A DNA stretch of 46,566 bases from Sporosarcina obsidiansis (GTDB lineage Bacteria > Bacillota > Bacilli > Bacillales_A > Planococcaceae), in NCBI RefSeq assembly GCF_009651005.1, contig NZ_WHVW01000026.1, positions 1 through 46,566 on the forward strand, in the 5' to 3' direction. Of this stretch, positions 39,762-46,566 are shown piece after piece; within the stretch, counting starts at the first letter, position 1, and the number at the start of each line of letters is the position of its first letter. A program made the translations under genes and the position numbers. The notes under the pieces are model-generated. The model made no database searches and was not told the DNA's origin. It saw only the letters and a list, made by a program, of their open reading frames with translations.

Positions 39762-39838
39762 GTGCGTGACGGCGAGTTATCCGGTAAAAGGGTTAACTGT
39801 ATAGTCAGAAAAAGGGATGCATATGCATCCCTTTTTTC
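39762..39838 (+). ncRNA. Candidate structured small RNA downstream of the Abi gene
   Basis: A TATAAT at 39751-39756 (no good minus-35) predicts a start near 39762. The RNA folds as nested stems: TGAC (39767-39770) with GTCA (39804-39807), an internal loop GGCG/GTATA, then AGTTA (39775-39779) with TAACT (39794-39798) and CC/GG around the loop GGTAAAA. It ends in a strong terminator hairpin at 39810-39837. A separate 7-bp hairpin (39706-39724) follows the Abi stop codon. Abi_2-family genes are known to be accompanied by conserved structured RNAs (the AbiF RNA class); assignment to that class is inference. Confidence 0.55.
39809..39838 (+). terminator. Strong intrinsic terminator of the candidate RNA
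   Basis: AAAAGGGATGCAT is directly followed by its reverse complement, then TTTTTT. It would end both read-through from the Abi gene and the small RNA. From 39840 to 40135 no gene or motif is apparent. Confidence 0.8.
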
Positions 39839-40135
39839 TATTATTAATGATCAGGAACAGGTACCTTCAGAATTTTAGCCCGGCAATTTAATCTGTTATA
39901 AATAATTGAAATTCTTAAACTCCAGAAAGGGAAGAACTGCTTCCTTATTATCGTTCCTTCCATCAGTTTCCTCTAAGTAGCAATCATATAATTATAACAA
40001 TTTTACCTGATTGCTACATTTAGTATTTCTGCATAACAATTAAATTGTATCAAACTTAAATATTCAACCTTTTATTCAAATCCAAAGAGGGATTTGCAGT
40101 AAATTTTAGGGTAATAAACATCTCAAAGAACCCGC

Positions 40136-40630
40136 TCAATGGCTGGTGTTTTGAGGTGTCGGTAATTTTTTGATCGGCTGATCATTAGCCTTTGAATATG
40201 GTGTTGCATCGGAAGTCTCTTTGCGCTTCTTAAAGAAGTAATAGCCAAGCATTGCAGAACCATACACACTGCCAAGTCGCTTATTTTGCTCTGAAACATC
40301 TGTATGTTCTCCTTTTTGCTGGACAGATGATGTCACATCGACTAAAGAGGAAGTCAGAGTTTGAGTGGATTCACCTAGATCACCCACCACTTGAAACAGC
40401 GGCGTTAAATTCTCCAATTTCGTATTCATATCCGCTAATGCGTTATTACTGTTTTGAATCAAATTCCCTGTTTCATCTAAAATACCGTTCAGTTGACGTG
40501 GTAACGCTTCTACTGTTTTATCAACATCCTGTAAGATGTTCCCTACTTGCTGTAACACTTTAGAGAAATAAATAGCTAAAATGATAAAGGCGATACCGAT
40601 TAATACGACGCCAATTCCGACAAGATCCAT
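40136..40630 (-). CDS. DUF948 family membrane coiled-coil protein, 164 aa
   Basis: ATG after GGTAGGAG. The product MDLVGIGVVLIGIAFIILAI is a single membrane helix, followed by a rod-like coiled coil (QVGNILQDVDKTVEALPRQL; LIQNSNNALADMNTKLENLT) and the TPLFQVVGDLGE motif. The Pro/Lys-rich C-terminus (KKLPTPQNTSH) is probably disordered. Homologous to 37839-38279. It forms a pair with 40646-41071 (15 nt apart), a mirrored copy of the pair at 37.4-38.3 kb. Confidence 0.75.
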   Translation of the reverse strand: MDLVGIGVVLIGIAFIILAIYFSKVLQQVGNILQDVDKTVEALPRQLNGILDETGNLIQNSNNALADMNTKLENLTPLFQVVGDLGESTQTLTSSLVDVTSSVQQKGEHTDVSEQNKRLGSVYGSAMLGYYFFKKRKETSDATPYSKANDQPIKKLPTPQNTSH

Positions 40631-40645
40631 TCTCCTACCTCATTT

Positions 40646-41071
40646 CTACAGAGTATTTTTCGCACTTTCTTTCCCACGTTTCCATGACCTAAGAAGTGTA
40701 GATCCAAATTCACTATATTGAATCGCTTGAACAAATGGTTTTGTGCCTGGCAGCGATCCATCCTCTTCAAATTGTTTCGTTCGCTTCGTCACTTCTTCAC
40801 TTAAATACTGACTAGAACGTCCCACATTTTCGATACTTGAAAACATTGGCGTTGTCGCATCTAATTTCATCTTTACATCGGTTGCCAGTTGCTCGGTTTC
40901 ATCTAATGTTCCATGTAATCGTTCTAAACTTTGATCTAAGTTTTCTTCCACTCGCTTCACCGTATGGGTGACGGTAAACAACAAATTAGACGACTTCGTC
41001 AGCAACAATGAAAGATAAATGGCGACAATCAAGAATGAAATCGCAATAAATAGCACACCAAGATATGCCAT
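40646..41071 (-). CDS. DUF948-like membrane coiled-coil protein, 141 aa
   Basis: ATG after AGGAGGAATGAG, an ideal ribosome site. N-terminal helix AYLGVLFIAISFLIVAIYLS, then a coiled coil (VKRVEENLDQSLERLHGTL, DETEQLATDVKMKLDATTP) and a basic C-terminal tail (SWKRGKESAKNTL). Same architecture as 37414-37833, whose position in the pair it mirrors. First gene of its pair. Function unknown; possibly cell-envelope or stress related, judged only from the family design. Confidence 0.7.
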   Translation of the reverse strand: MAYLGVLFIAISFLIVAIYLSLLLTKSSNLLFTVTHTVKRVEENLDQSLERLHGTLDETEQLATDVKMKLDATTPMFSSIENVGRSSQYLSEEVTKRTKQFEEDGSLPGTKPFVQAIQYSEFGSTLLRSWKRGKESAKNTL

Positions 41072-41195
41072 AACTCATTCCTCCTTTCCACAGACTGCAT
41101 ACACACTATATCTTTCTATACCACTCCACGCATTTCTAAAACATACCAAAAAAATCCTATGCTCCTCGATGGAAGCATAGGATGAACTCTATTGT

Positions 41196-41327
41196 TTACT
41201 CTTCATGGCGTCCAATGCAACGTTCACATTCGTACAGCATGGATTCGTGTTTTTCTGTGAATTTATTGCCACACTCCGTACAAACCTTTTCAACCTTTTT
41301 TCTTTGATCTCTTTTCAATTTCATCAT
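41196..41327 (-). CDS. Small zinc-ribbon-like protein, 43 aa
   Basis: Reads MMKLKRDQRKKVEKV, then CTEC-x(13)-CERC with a GRHEE end. Two CxxC knuckles 13-14 residues apart make a small zinc ribbon. Start at the first of two ATGs after GGAGGAATGC. Tiny zinc-ribbon proteins of this type are frequent in Bacillales and have no established role. Confidence 0.65.
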   Translation of the reverse strand: MMKLKRDQRKKVEKVCTECGNKFTEKHESMLYECERCIGRHEE

Positions 41328-41529
41328 CCTGCATTCCTCCATTCAAATATTCTGTACTGATACAGTATTTTTTATTAATACTACTATATAACAGAGGCAT
41401 CTTGTTTGTCACTACTTTTGGATGAAAGCTATTATTTTGCGATAGAATCCAAAAGAGCAGGATGAATGAATATATATTTAGAATTAAAAGAAAACTAGCG
41501 CACCTTTTATTCAGTACGCTAGTTTTTCA

Positions 41530-41640
41530 TCACACCATTACATCCCACACAATGATGACAGCAATGATGACTAGAATGGCGACAAATACCGCCCATTGAG
41601 CGCGATCCGGTTTTTCGGGTCTACTATCCCATTTCTCCAT
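41530..41640 (-). CDS. Small single-helix membrane protein, 36 aa
   Basis: Polar N-terminus (MEKWDSRPEKPDRAQ) followed by one hydrophobic helix (WAVFVAILVIIAVIIVWDV). The start ATG at 41640 has AAGGAAG upstream. No family recognised. Between 41641 and 41920 I see only AT-rich promoter-like sequence, including TTGAAT and TATGCT near 41860-41878. Confidence 0.5.
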   Translation of the reverse strand: MEKWDSRPEKPDRAQWAVFVAILVIIAVIIVWDVMV

Positions 41641-41925
41641 GGTGTAACGCTTCCTTTCTGCTATTCATTATATGGTGTCTGTGTCATAGTTTTCCCAGTG
41701 CGATTTAGATTTATACGCCAGAAATCTAGAATACAATAGAAAAACTATTGCAGAATGCGAGCTCGATTGTGAGAACCAGAATGCCTCAACTTGTCAATAC
41801 ATGTTCAATTTATTCAGAAAGTAAAAATTATACTTTTTTGAATAAAAACAATAAACTTTTCGTATGCTAGTTTTTCTAAACAACGAAGAAATCAAGTAAC
41901 CGCTTACATTAGGAGGTGTTTAAAT

Positions 41926-41940
41926 TAATTAGAGAAAATT
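41926..41940 (+). promoter_or_regulatory. Possible CodY box upstream of ilvA
   Basis: TAATTAGAGAAAATT matches 11 of 15 positions of the CodY consensus AATTTTCWGAAAATT. CodY regulates ilvA in B. subtilis, so the position makes sense, but four mismatches leave it tentative. No T-box structure was found in this leader. Confidence 0.3.
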
Positions 41941-42043
41941 CATAAAATAAATGCACAATTTAGAACTTTCTTATGTTCATAACGTTTTTTTCATGTTATT
42001 ATGAGTAAACGTTAAATCCGTAACGGAGGTTAGATGATTAATT

Positions 42044-43312
42044 ATGAAGGTGAAAAATGTGGAGTCTAAAAGTATTCAAGTAGAAGAAATCTTAATTGCC
42101 AATCAGCTATTAAAGGATGTAGTAGCACATACGCCATTACAAAAGAATGAGCGGTTGTCGGAGAAATATGACTGTCATGTATATATTAAACGAGAAGATT
42201 TACAGCATGTTCGTTCATTTAAATTGCGCGGTGCCTATTATAAAATGAAACGTATTGAAGAAGAGGCACGGAAGCAAGGAATCGTCTGTGCAAGTGCTGG
42301 GAATCATGCACAAGGTGTTGCTTACGCCTGTGCTCACCTGGATATTGACGGTAAGATCTTTATGCCGCAGACAACACCTAAACAAAAGGTAAATATGGTG
42401 AAAATGTTTGGACGTGGACGGATTGAAATTATTTTAGTCGGTGATACGTTTGATGATTGCTTTGAGAAAGCGATCGAATTAACGGAAAAAGAACAACGTA
42501 TTTTCATTCACCCTTTCAATGACCGTGATATTATCGCAGGACAAGGCACAGTCGCTGTGGAAATTATGAATGATATCGAAGAGCCGATTGACTATGTATT
42601 CGCGAGTATCGGTGGTGGTGGCCTTATGTCAGGCATCAGCACGTTCATCAAAAATCTATCTCCCACTACCCGCATGATTGGCGTAGAACCAGCAGGAGCG
42701 TCGAGCATGAAAGCATCTATTGACGCGCAAAAAGTCGTCCCATTGCAGACGATTGATAAGTTTGTCGATGGAGCAGCCGTCAAGTGTGTCGGTGATCTGA
42801 ACTTCGAGATTTGCAATAGTTATGTAGATAGTATTGTCAGTGTACCTGAAGGAAAAGTGTGCACTGCGATTTTGGATCTCTACAACGAACATGCGATCAT
42901 TGCTGAACCAGCGGGTGCTCTACCCATTGCTGCACTTGATTTCTATAAGAATGAAATTAAAGGGAAAAGTGTTGTCTGTGTCATTAGCGGTGGTAATAAT
43001 GACATTGGACGTATGCAGGAAATCAAAGAGAAGTCCATGATCTATGAAGGATTACTGTACTATTTCCTAGTCGATTTCCCACAACGTGCCGGTGCTCTTC
43101 GTCAATTCTTAGACAGCGTGCTTGGACCGGAAGATGATATTACGATGTTTGAGTATACGAAGAAAAACAACAAAGAAAGTGGCCCTGGATTAGTCGGCAT
43201 TGAGATTAAGCGCAAAGAGGATTACCATGGCCTCATTCAACGAATGGAACAAAATGGTTTTGATTATAAAGAAGTAAACAAAGATAGTTCGTTATTTGGA
43301 CTGTTAATTTAA
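42044..43312 (+). CDS. ilvA: Threonine ammonia-lyase (threonine dehydratase), 422 aa
   Basis: PLP enzyme converting L-threonine to 2-oxobutanoate and ammonia, the first step of isoleucine synthesis. The PLP lysine is in RSFKLRGA (K60); the phosphate-binding glycine loop is SIGGGGLMSG; SAGNHAQGVAYA is the conserved Asn/His substrate segment. A single short C-terminal ACT-like regulatory domain (about 330-420, LLYYFLVDFPQRAGALRQFL) gives the 422-residue short form of B. subtilis rather than the two-domain E. coli form. ATG 42044 lies 14 nt after GGAGG, a long spacing. A strong terminator follows; single gene, apart from the other ilv genes. Confidence 0.93.
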   Translation: MKVKNVESKSIQVEEILIANQLLKDVVAHTPLQKNERLSEKYDCHVYIKREDLQHVRSFKLRGAYYKMKRIEEEARKQGIVCASAGNHAQGVAYACAHLDIDGKIFMPQTTPKQKVNMVKMFGRGRIEIILVGDTFDDCFEKAIELTEKEQRIFIHPFNDRDIIAGQGTVAVEIMNDIEEPIDYVFASIGGGGLMSGISTFIKNLSPTTRMIGVEPAGASSMKASIDAQKVVPLQTIDKFVDGAAVKCVGDLNFEICNSYVDSIVSVPEGKVCTAILDLYNEHAIIAEPAGALPIAALDFYKNEIKGKSVVCVISGGNNDIGRMQEIKEKSMIYEGLLYYFLVDFPQRAGALRQFLDSVLGPEDDITMFEYTKKNNKESGPGLVGIEIKRKEDYHGLIQRMEQNGFDYKEVNKDSSLFGLLI

Positions 43313-43326
43313 ATATCTCTCTACAG

Positions 43327-43361
43327 AAAACGTCTGATGGTCAGCCCATCAGGCGTTTTTC
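43327..43361 (+). terminator. Terminator of ilvA
   Basis: AAAACGTCTGATGG pairs with CCATCAGGCGTTTTT (one G-U), 15 nt after the stop codon. Confidence 0.85.
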
Positions 43362-43516
43362 TTTACGTCTATATCTTACATAAGCCTCATTTCTCATGTT
43401 TCTCTATGAAAATAAATGGGTATTTTACTGTTAAAACAATCGAAATTTGCACATGCTACTTGTACATAAGGAGTTCTCTTTTTATGTGGAATCTATAGAA
43501 AGGTGGTGACTCTAAC

Positions 43517-44059
43517 GTGAGCACCCGACATAGAAAAATAAGCATAGTGATTCTCTTTGTGATTCCCCTGCTCGTTCTAGTGAGCCTGACGCTTCCTCAC
43601 TTTACGACACTCCAAACTGGCGAGGATGTGATATTACGAACAGAACCGATTGCTGAAGAAGATGCAAATGAAAATTACATTGTATTACGTTATGAGATTG
43701 AAAAAGTACCGAAAGAATTGATGGCAGATAGCTTGGTAAGTCGACTCAAAGAAGAAGCTGAACTGGGACAAACACGCGTGTTTGCCACATTGGAAAAACG
43801 GAACGGTGTAGACGAACTTGTCTCTCTAAGTGACAAAGAACCAACAGAGGGCGTTTATTTGACGGGTTGGTTACCTCAAACAACAGAGCGAGAGTACAGA
43901 GAAAGCACACACTATATGGTGAACTTTACGCTAGATCGCTTTTATGTTCCGAAAAAAGGACATCGTGTAGCCGCAGGAAGTATTCAGGATGGAACGACAA
44001 CTGCCCACTTTAAAGTACGAGATGGCCATAGTATTTTACGGGAAGTTGTGACGAAATAA
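43517..44059 (+). CDS. GDYXXLXY-type membrane-anchored protein, 180 aa
   Basis: GTG start after GGTGGTGAC. One N-terminal membrane segment (ISIVILFVIPLLVLVSLTL) is followed by an extracytoplasmic domain. The region GEDVILRTEPI ... NENYIVLRYEI corresponds to the 'GDxVxLxTxPv...GDYvxLxYeI' signature of GDYXXLXY proteins, with NYIVLRY at the motif. Those are often paired with a DUF4401/DUF2157 membrane protein, which is absent here. The role is unknown, probably at the cell surface. Confidence 0.7.
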   Translation: MSTRHRKISIVILFVIPLLVLVSLTLPHFTTLQTGEDVILRTEPIAEEDANENYIVLRYEIEKVPKELMADSLVSRLKEEAELGQTRVFATLEKRNGVDELVSLSDKEPTEGVYLTGWLPQTTEREYRESTHYMVNFTLDRFYVPKKGHRVAAGSIQDGTTTAHFKVRDGHSILREVVTK

Positions 44060-44110
44060 AAAGAAGCAGAAAGGTAGAATGTTGCACTCTTCCTTTCTGC
44101 TTCTTTTTTT
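44060..44110. terminator. Convergent bidirectional terminator
   Basis: AAAGAAGCAGAAAGG and CCTTTCTGCTTCTTT are exact complements with a 17-nt loop, between two convergent genes; A- and T-runs on both sides. Confidence 0.85.
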
Positions 44111-44112
44111 CA

Positions 44113-45534
44113 TTAAAGACCAAGCGATATATATTTCACTTCCAAATATTCTTCAATTCCTTGCTGTCCACCTTCTCTGCCCAATCCGCTTTGTTTAAAA
44201 CCACCGAATGGAGCTTGCGGCGCAGATGGAAGGCCATCATTTAAACCGACAATGCCGTATTCTAAGCGTTCACACATCTGTATTCCTTTAGAAATATTTT
44301 CGGTAAAGACATAGGCAGCCAATCCATAGATCGAGTCATTCGCAAGCTGAATGACTTCTTCTTCCGTTTCAAACAGCGTGATCGGCAGAACGGGACCAAA
44401 TGTTTCTTCTTTCATGCAAAGCATTTGGTCCGTGACATCTGTTAGTACAGTCGGTGAAAAGAACAACCCACCTACTCGTTCTCCCCCTGTCACCACAGTG
44501 GCTCCTTTTGACTTGGCATCCTCTACATGCTCTTCTACCTTTTCAACCGCATCTTCATCAATTAAAGGCCCAATTTGCACCTCTTCTTTTAATCCATTCC
44601 CAACTTTCAACTCTGCTGTTTTCTCACTGATCCGTTGAATAAATTCATCAGCAGCAGCGGAATGAACGTAAATCCGATTGGCACATACACACGTCTGACC
44701 CGCATTTCGGAATTTCGCAGCTAACACACCTTCCACCGCCTTATCGAGGTCGCAATCAGCTAGTACGATCGCAGGTGCATGTCCGCCCAATTCCAATGAA
44801 ATTTTCTTAACCGTGTCAGCTGCACCTTTCATCAGTGATTTCCCAACTTCAGTAGAACCGGTGAACGTCAATTTCCGAACACGTTCATCTTGTTGCCAAG
44901 CACCCGCGATTTCACTGGCACTTCCCGTGACCACATTGACCACACCATCTGGAATGCCCGCCTCTTTTGCCAGTTCCACTAAACGAATGGCCGTTAACGG
45001 AGTTTGGGAAGCAGGCTTCAAAACGACTGTACAACCCGCTGCCAGCGCAGGTCCGACTTTCCGCGTAATCATCGCTGCCGGAAAATTCCATGGCGTAATA
45101 GCTGCGACCACACCCACGGGTTGTTTATGGACAAACAGACGTTTAGAGGAGTGGGATGCTGGTATCGTCTCCCCATATATCCGTTTGGCTTCCTCTGCAT
45201 ACCAACTAATGAAACCATTGGCATAACGCATTTCACCTACTGCTTCCGATAACGGTTTACCTTGTTCGGTCGTCATCGTTTCGGCCAGCTTCGCTTCATT
45301 TTCCTCGATGAGCGCATGCCATTTCATCAAAAATGCACTGCGCTCATAGGCCGAAAGCAGAGACCAATCCTTTAACGCAGCAAAAGCAGCATCTACCGCT
45401 TGCGTAGCTTCAGCGGCTCCTCCGCGTGGCACAGTAGCAATTTTTTCTCCTGTTGCAGGATTGATTACATCGATTTGTGGCAAATTAGAACCGATCTGCT
45501 GGCCATTGACTATCATTTCAATCGTATCCATCAT
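44113..45534 (-). CDS. gabD: NAD(P)-dependent succinate-semialdehyde dehydrogenase-like aldehyde dehydrogenase, 473 aa
   Basis: Aldehyde dehydrogenase superfamily. The general-base Glu lies in SLELGGHAP (about residue 250) and the nucleophilic Cys in FRNAGQTCVCANRIYVH (about 283). NAD-binding pieces include VAAITPWNFPAAMITRKVGP and FTGSTEVGKSLM. GFKQSGLGREGGQQGIEEYL near the end is typical of GabD-type enzymes, which oxidise succinate semialdehyde to succinate in GABA degradation. Exact substrate specificity is inferred from overall similarity. ATG start with AAGGAGAG; no gabT adjacent. tcdA lies upstream, 11 nt away, so the two may share a transcript. Confidence 0.87.
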   Translation of the reverse strand: MMDTIEMIVNGQQIGSNLPQIDVINPATGEKIATVPRGGAAEATQAVDAAFAALKDWSLLSAYERSAFLMKWHALIEENEAKLAETMTTEQGKPLSEAVGEMRYANGFISWYAEEAKRIYGETIPASHSSKRLFVHKQPVGVVAAITPWNFPAAMITRKVGPALAAGCTVVLKPASQTPLTAIRLVELAKEAGIPDGVVNVVTGSASEIAGAWQQDERVRKLTFTGSTEVGKSLMKGAADTVKKISLELGGHAPAIVLADCDLDKAVEGVLAAKFRNAGQTCVCANRIYVHSAAADEFIQRISEKTAELKVGNGLKEEVQIGPLIDEDAVEKVEEHVEDAKSKGATVVTGGERVGGLFFSPTVLTDVTDQMLCMKEETFGPVLPITLFETEEEVIQLANDSIYGLAAYVFTENISKGIQMCERLEYGIVGLNDGLPSAPQAPFGGFKQSGLGREGGQQGIEEYLEVKYISLGL

Positions 45535-45545
45535 ACATCTCTCCT

Positions 45546-46313
45546 TTATTTAGCGTCATTGACACGTTCTACTGGAATATCGGCCACTATATCATTTAAT
45601 ACCCAACTCGCCAAAATTAAACCAGCGACTGACGGACAAAACGCATTGGATGCGGGAGGCATTTGTGCTTTTCGGATGGACGCATCGGGGTTACCAACAG
45701 TTTCCACGACATCTTCCCGAATAACAATTGGACTTTCATCAGAGAAAACGACGGGAACACCTTTCGCAATGCCAAGTTTTCTCAAACGAAGACGAATGAC
45801 TTTTGCCAATGGATCGGTATGTGTTTTTGAAATATCCGCAATTTGAAATCGCGTTGGATCCGTTTTATTTGCGGCACCCATGCTAGAGATCACTTTAATA
45901 CCGCGCTCCACACATTGCTGAATCAAATGAATTTTGTAGCTGATGGTATCAGAGGCATCGATGACATAATCAGGTGCATAAGAGAAAAACTCCTCTGCTG
46001 TTTCTTCCGTGTAAAACATATGTAACGCGATCACTTCGCAGTCCGCGTTGATATCCGCTATACGCTCTTTCATCACACTTGCTTTAGAATGACCGACAGT
46101 CGACAGATAGGCAACTAATTGGCGGTTAATATTGGTAATGTCTACGGTATCTTTATCAACCAAGATGATTCGACCTACACCTGTTCGTGCACAAGCTTCA
46201 GCCGCAAACGAACCAACTCCACCCACACCAAGGATGGCAACCGTCTTCCCTTTCATTCGGTCTATCCCTTCTTTACCGATCGCTAATTCGTTTCTAGAAA
46301 ATTGATGTAACAT
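45546..46313 (-). CDS. tcdA: tRNA threonylcarbamoyladenosine dehydratase TcdA, 255 aa
   Basis: ThiF/E1-like enzyme that uses ATP to cyclise the t6A37 modification of ANN-decoding tRNAs to ct6A (YrvM in B. subtilis). N-terminal FSRNELAIGKEGIDRMKGK, the nucleotide loop AILGVGGVGSFAAEACARTG, then IILVDKDTVDITNINRQL, DASDTISYKIHLIQQCVERG and, at the C-terminus, NAFCPSVAGLILASWVLNDI. All are standard for TcdA. ATG after GGATGAG. Length equals the Bacillus enzyme. Probably co-transcribed with the aldehyde dehydrogenase gene downstream. Confidence 0.9.
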   Translation of the reverse strand: MLHQFSRNELAIGKEGIDRMKGKTVAILGVGGVGSFAAEACARTGVGRIILVDKDTVDITNINRQLVAYLSTVGHSKASVMKERIADINADCEVIALHMFYTEETAEEFFSYAPDYVIDASDTISYKIHLIQQCVERGIKVISSMGAANKTDPTRFQIADISKTHTDPLAKVIRLRLRKLGIAKGVPVVFSDESPIVIREDVVETVGNPDASIRKAQMPPASNAFCPSVAGLILASWVLNDIVADIPVERVNDAK

Positions 46314-46420
46314 GGGGATCTCATCCTTTAAATTGTAGTTTGTTTTATATCGATTCTTCTATATGGTAAAGCAGGAATAGTCGTCATTGCAACTAACTTC
46401 ATTATGTAAATAAGAAAAAC

Positions 46421-46566
46421 GGTTCAACGTCAAATGTTGGGGTGAGGTGTACTCCCCATCACCCCAGATGAACCCCGATATCTTTATAGTGAATGTTTAA
46501 TAAAATCTTTGCCCTAAAGTGATCGAAACGCTGAAAGCCATATGCATTGCGTTTCATCACTTTTGT
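46421..46566 (-). mobile_element. ISL3-family insertion sequence, right part (cut by window end)
   Basis: The terminal inverted repeat region starts near 46421 (GGTTCAACGTCAAATG, then TTGGGGTGA), the usual look of ISL3 ends, followed by a GGGGTGA/TCACCCC hairpin around 46439-46465 and the transposase 3' end. The other end lies outside the window. Confidence 0.7.
46459..46566 (-). CDS. ISL3 family transposase, C-terminal fragment
   Basis: Partial gene running off the window; 35 C-terminal residues are visible, reading KVMKRNAYGFQRFDHFRAKI, then LLNIHYKDIGVHLG and a TGA at 46459-46461. 'KxxKRxAyGfrxFxxFrxRIll' is the conserved end of ISL3-family DDE transposases. The stop lies within the terminal hairpin of the element. 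Whether the full gene is intact cannot be judged here. Confidence 0.8.
   Translation of the reverse strand, partial: TKVMKRNAYGFQRFDHFRAKILLNIHYKDIGVHLG

Noticed and set aside
41641..42043. T-box riboswitch in the ilvA leader
   Set aside because: No T-box sequence (AGGGTGGNACCGCG type) or terminator/antiterminator pair is present.
46421..46465. Ordinary terminator at the right end of the window
   Set aside because: The GGGGTGA/TCACCCC hairpin is better explained as the end of an ISL3 element because the adjacent frame encodes the ISL3 transposase C-terminus.

Overview
The window looks like chromosomal DNA of a low-GC, Gram-positive, endospore-former-type bacterium of the Bacillaceae/Planococcaceae (a Sporosarcina-like genome is my best guess). 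This rests on AGGAGG-type ribosome sites, frequent TTG/GTG starts, T-rich intrinsic terminators and many gene families first described in Bacillus subtilis (Yxl ABC system, Mhq quinone regulon, YolD, YurQ-like GIY-YIG protein, TcdA/YrvM, short IlvA). Genus assignment is inference.

Layout. 1-3.6 kb: unrecognised small genes and a decayed prophage tail-end cassette (truncated tail fibre, small tail protein, two tandem CD1375-like proteins). 3.6-8.6 kb: a five-gene ABC-exporter operon (yxlEFG-like genes plus a second ATPase/permease pair) read leftwards, with a divergent ArsR-like regulator; two GATAAC-type palindromes lie between them. 8.6-10.2 kb: a CRISPR array of 17 apparently identical type I-C-like repeats and 16 spacers with no cas gene in the window. 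10.2-15.5 kb: holin-like gene, DUF1646 permease, a serine-recombinase pseudogene, a MITE-like element, and an MFS exporter with its MarR regulator and three matching operator sites. 15.5-23.9 kb: a PAS-PAS-GGDEF diguanylate cyclase, then an Mhq-type quinone/hydroquinone detoxification cluster (three ring-cleaving dioxygenase paralogues, MhqD hydrolase, DoxX protein, flavin reductase, two FMN reductases) with MhqR and two MhqR boxes. 23.9-25.5 kb is a decay zone: yjdJ/yjdI-like and alcohol dehydrogenase pseudogenes, the last cut off at a repeat also present at 15.16 kb. 25.5-37.2 kb: mostly housekeeping and regulatory genes (SUKH protein, GNATs, Lrp, proline dehydrogenase, DUF3298 protein, GIY-YIG, YolD with candidate LexA boxes, chemoreceptor, MarR, SDR remnant, EAL protein). 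37.4-41.1 kb: two inverted pairs of DUF948-like membrane coiled-coil genes flanking an island with a tiny hydrophobic ORF overlapping a terminator, an Abi-family HEPN protein, and a compact structured RNA ending in a strong terminator. 41.1-46.5 kb: two small proteins, ilvA, a GDYXXLXY-type protein, an aldehyde dehydrogenase, tcdA and the 3' end of an ISL3-family transposase.

How the parts work together. The 17-23 kb cluster is a coherent electrophile/quinone stress regulon: MhqR releases its boxes, reductases and dioxygenases remove quinones and hydroquinones, and MhqD handles products. One dioxygenase has apparently lost its start codon through a one-base deletion. The most interesting candidate system is the Abi/HEPN gene with its downstream structured RNA (38.6-39.84 kb): a HEPN RNase-type protein beside a short terminator-ended RNA resembles RNA-regulated abortive-infection toxin systems. 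The cas-less CRISPR array is the second. No tRNA or rRNA gene was seen.
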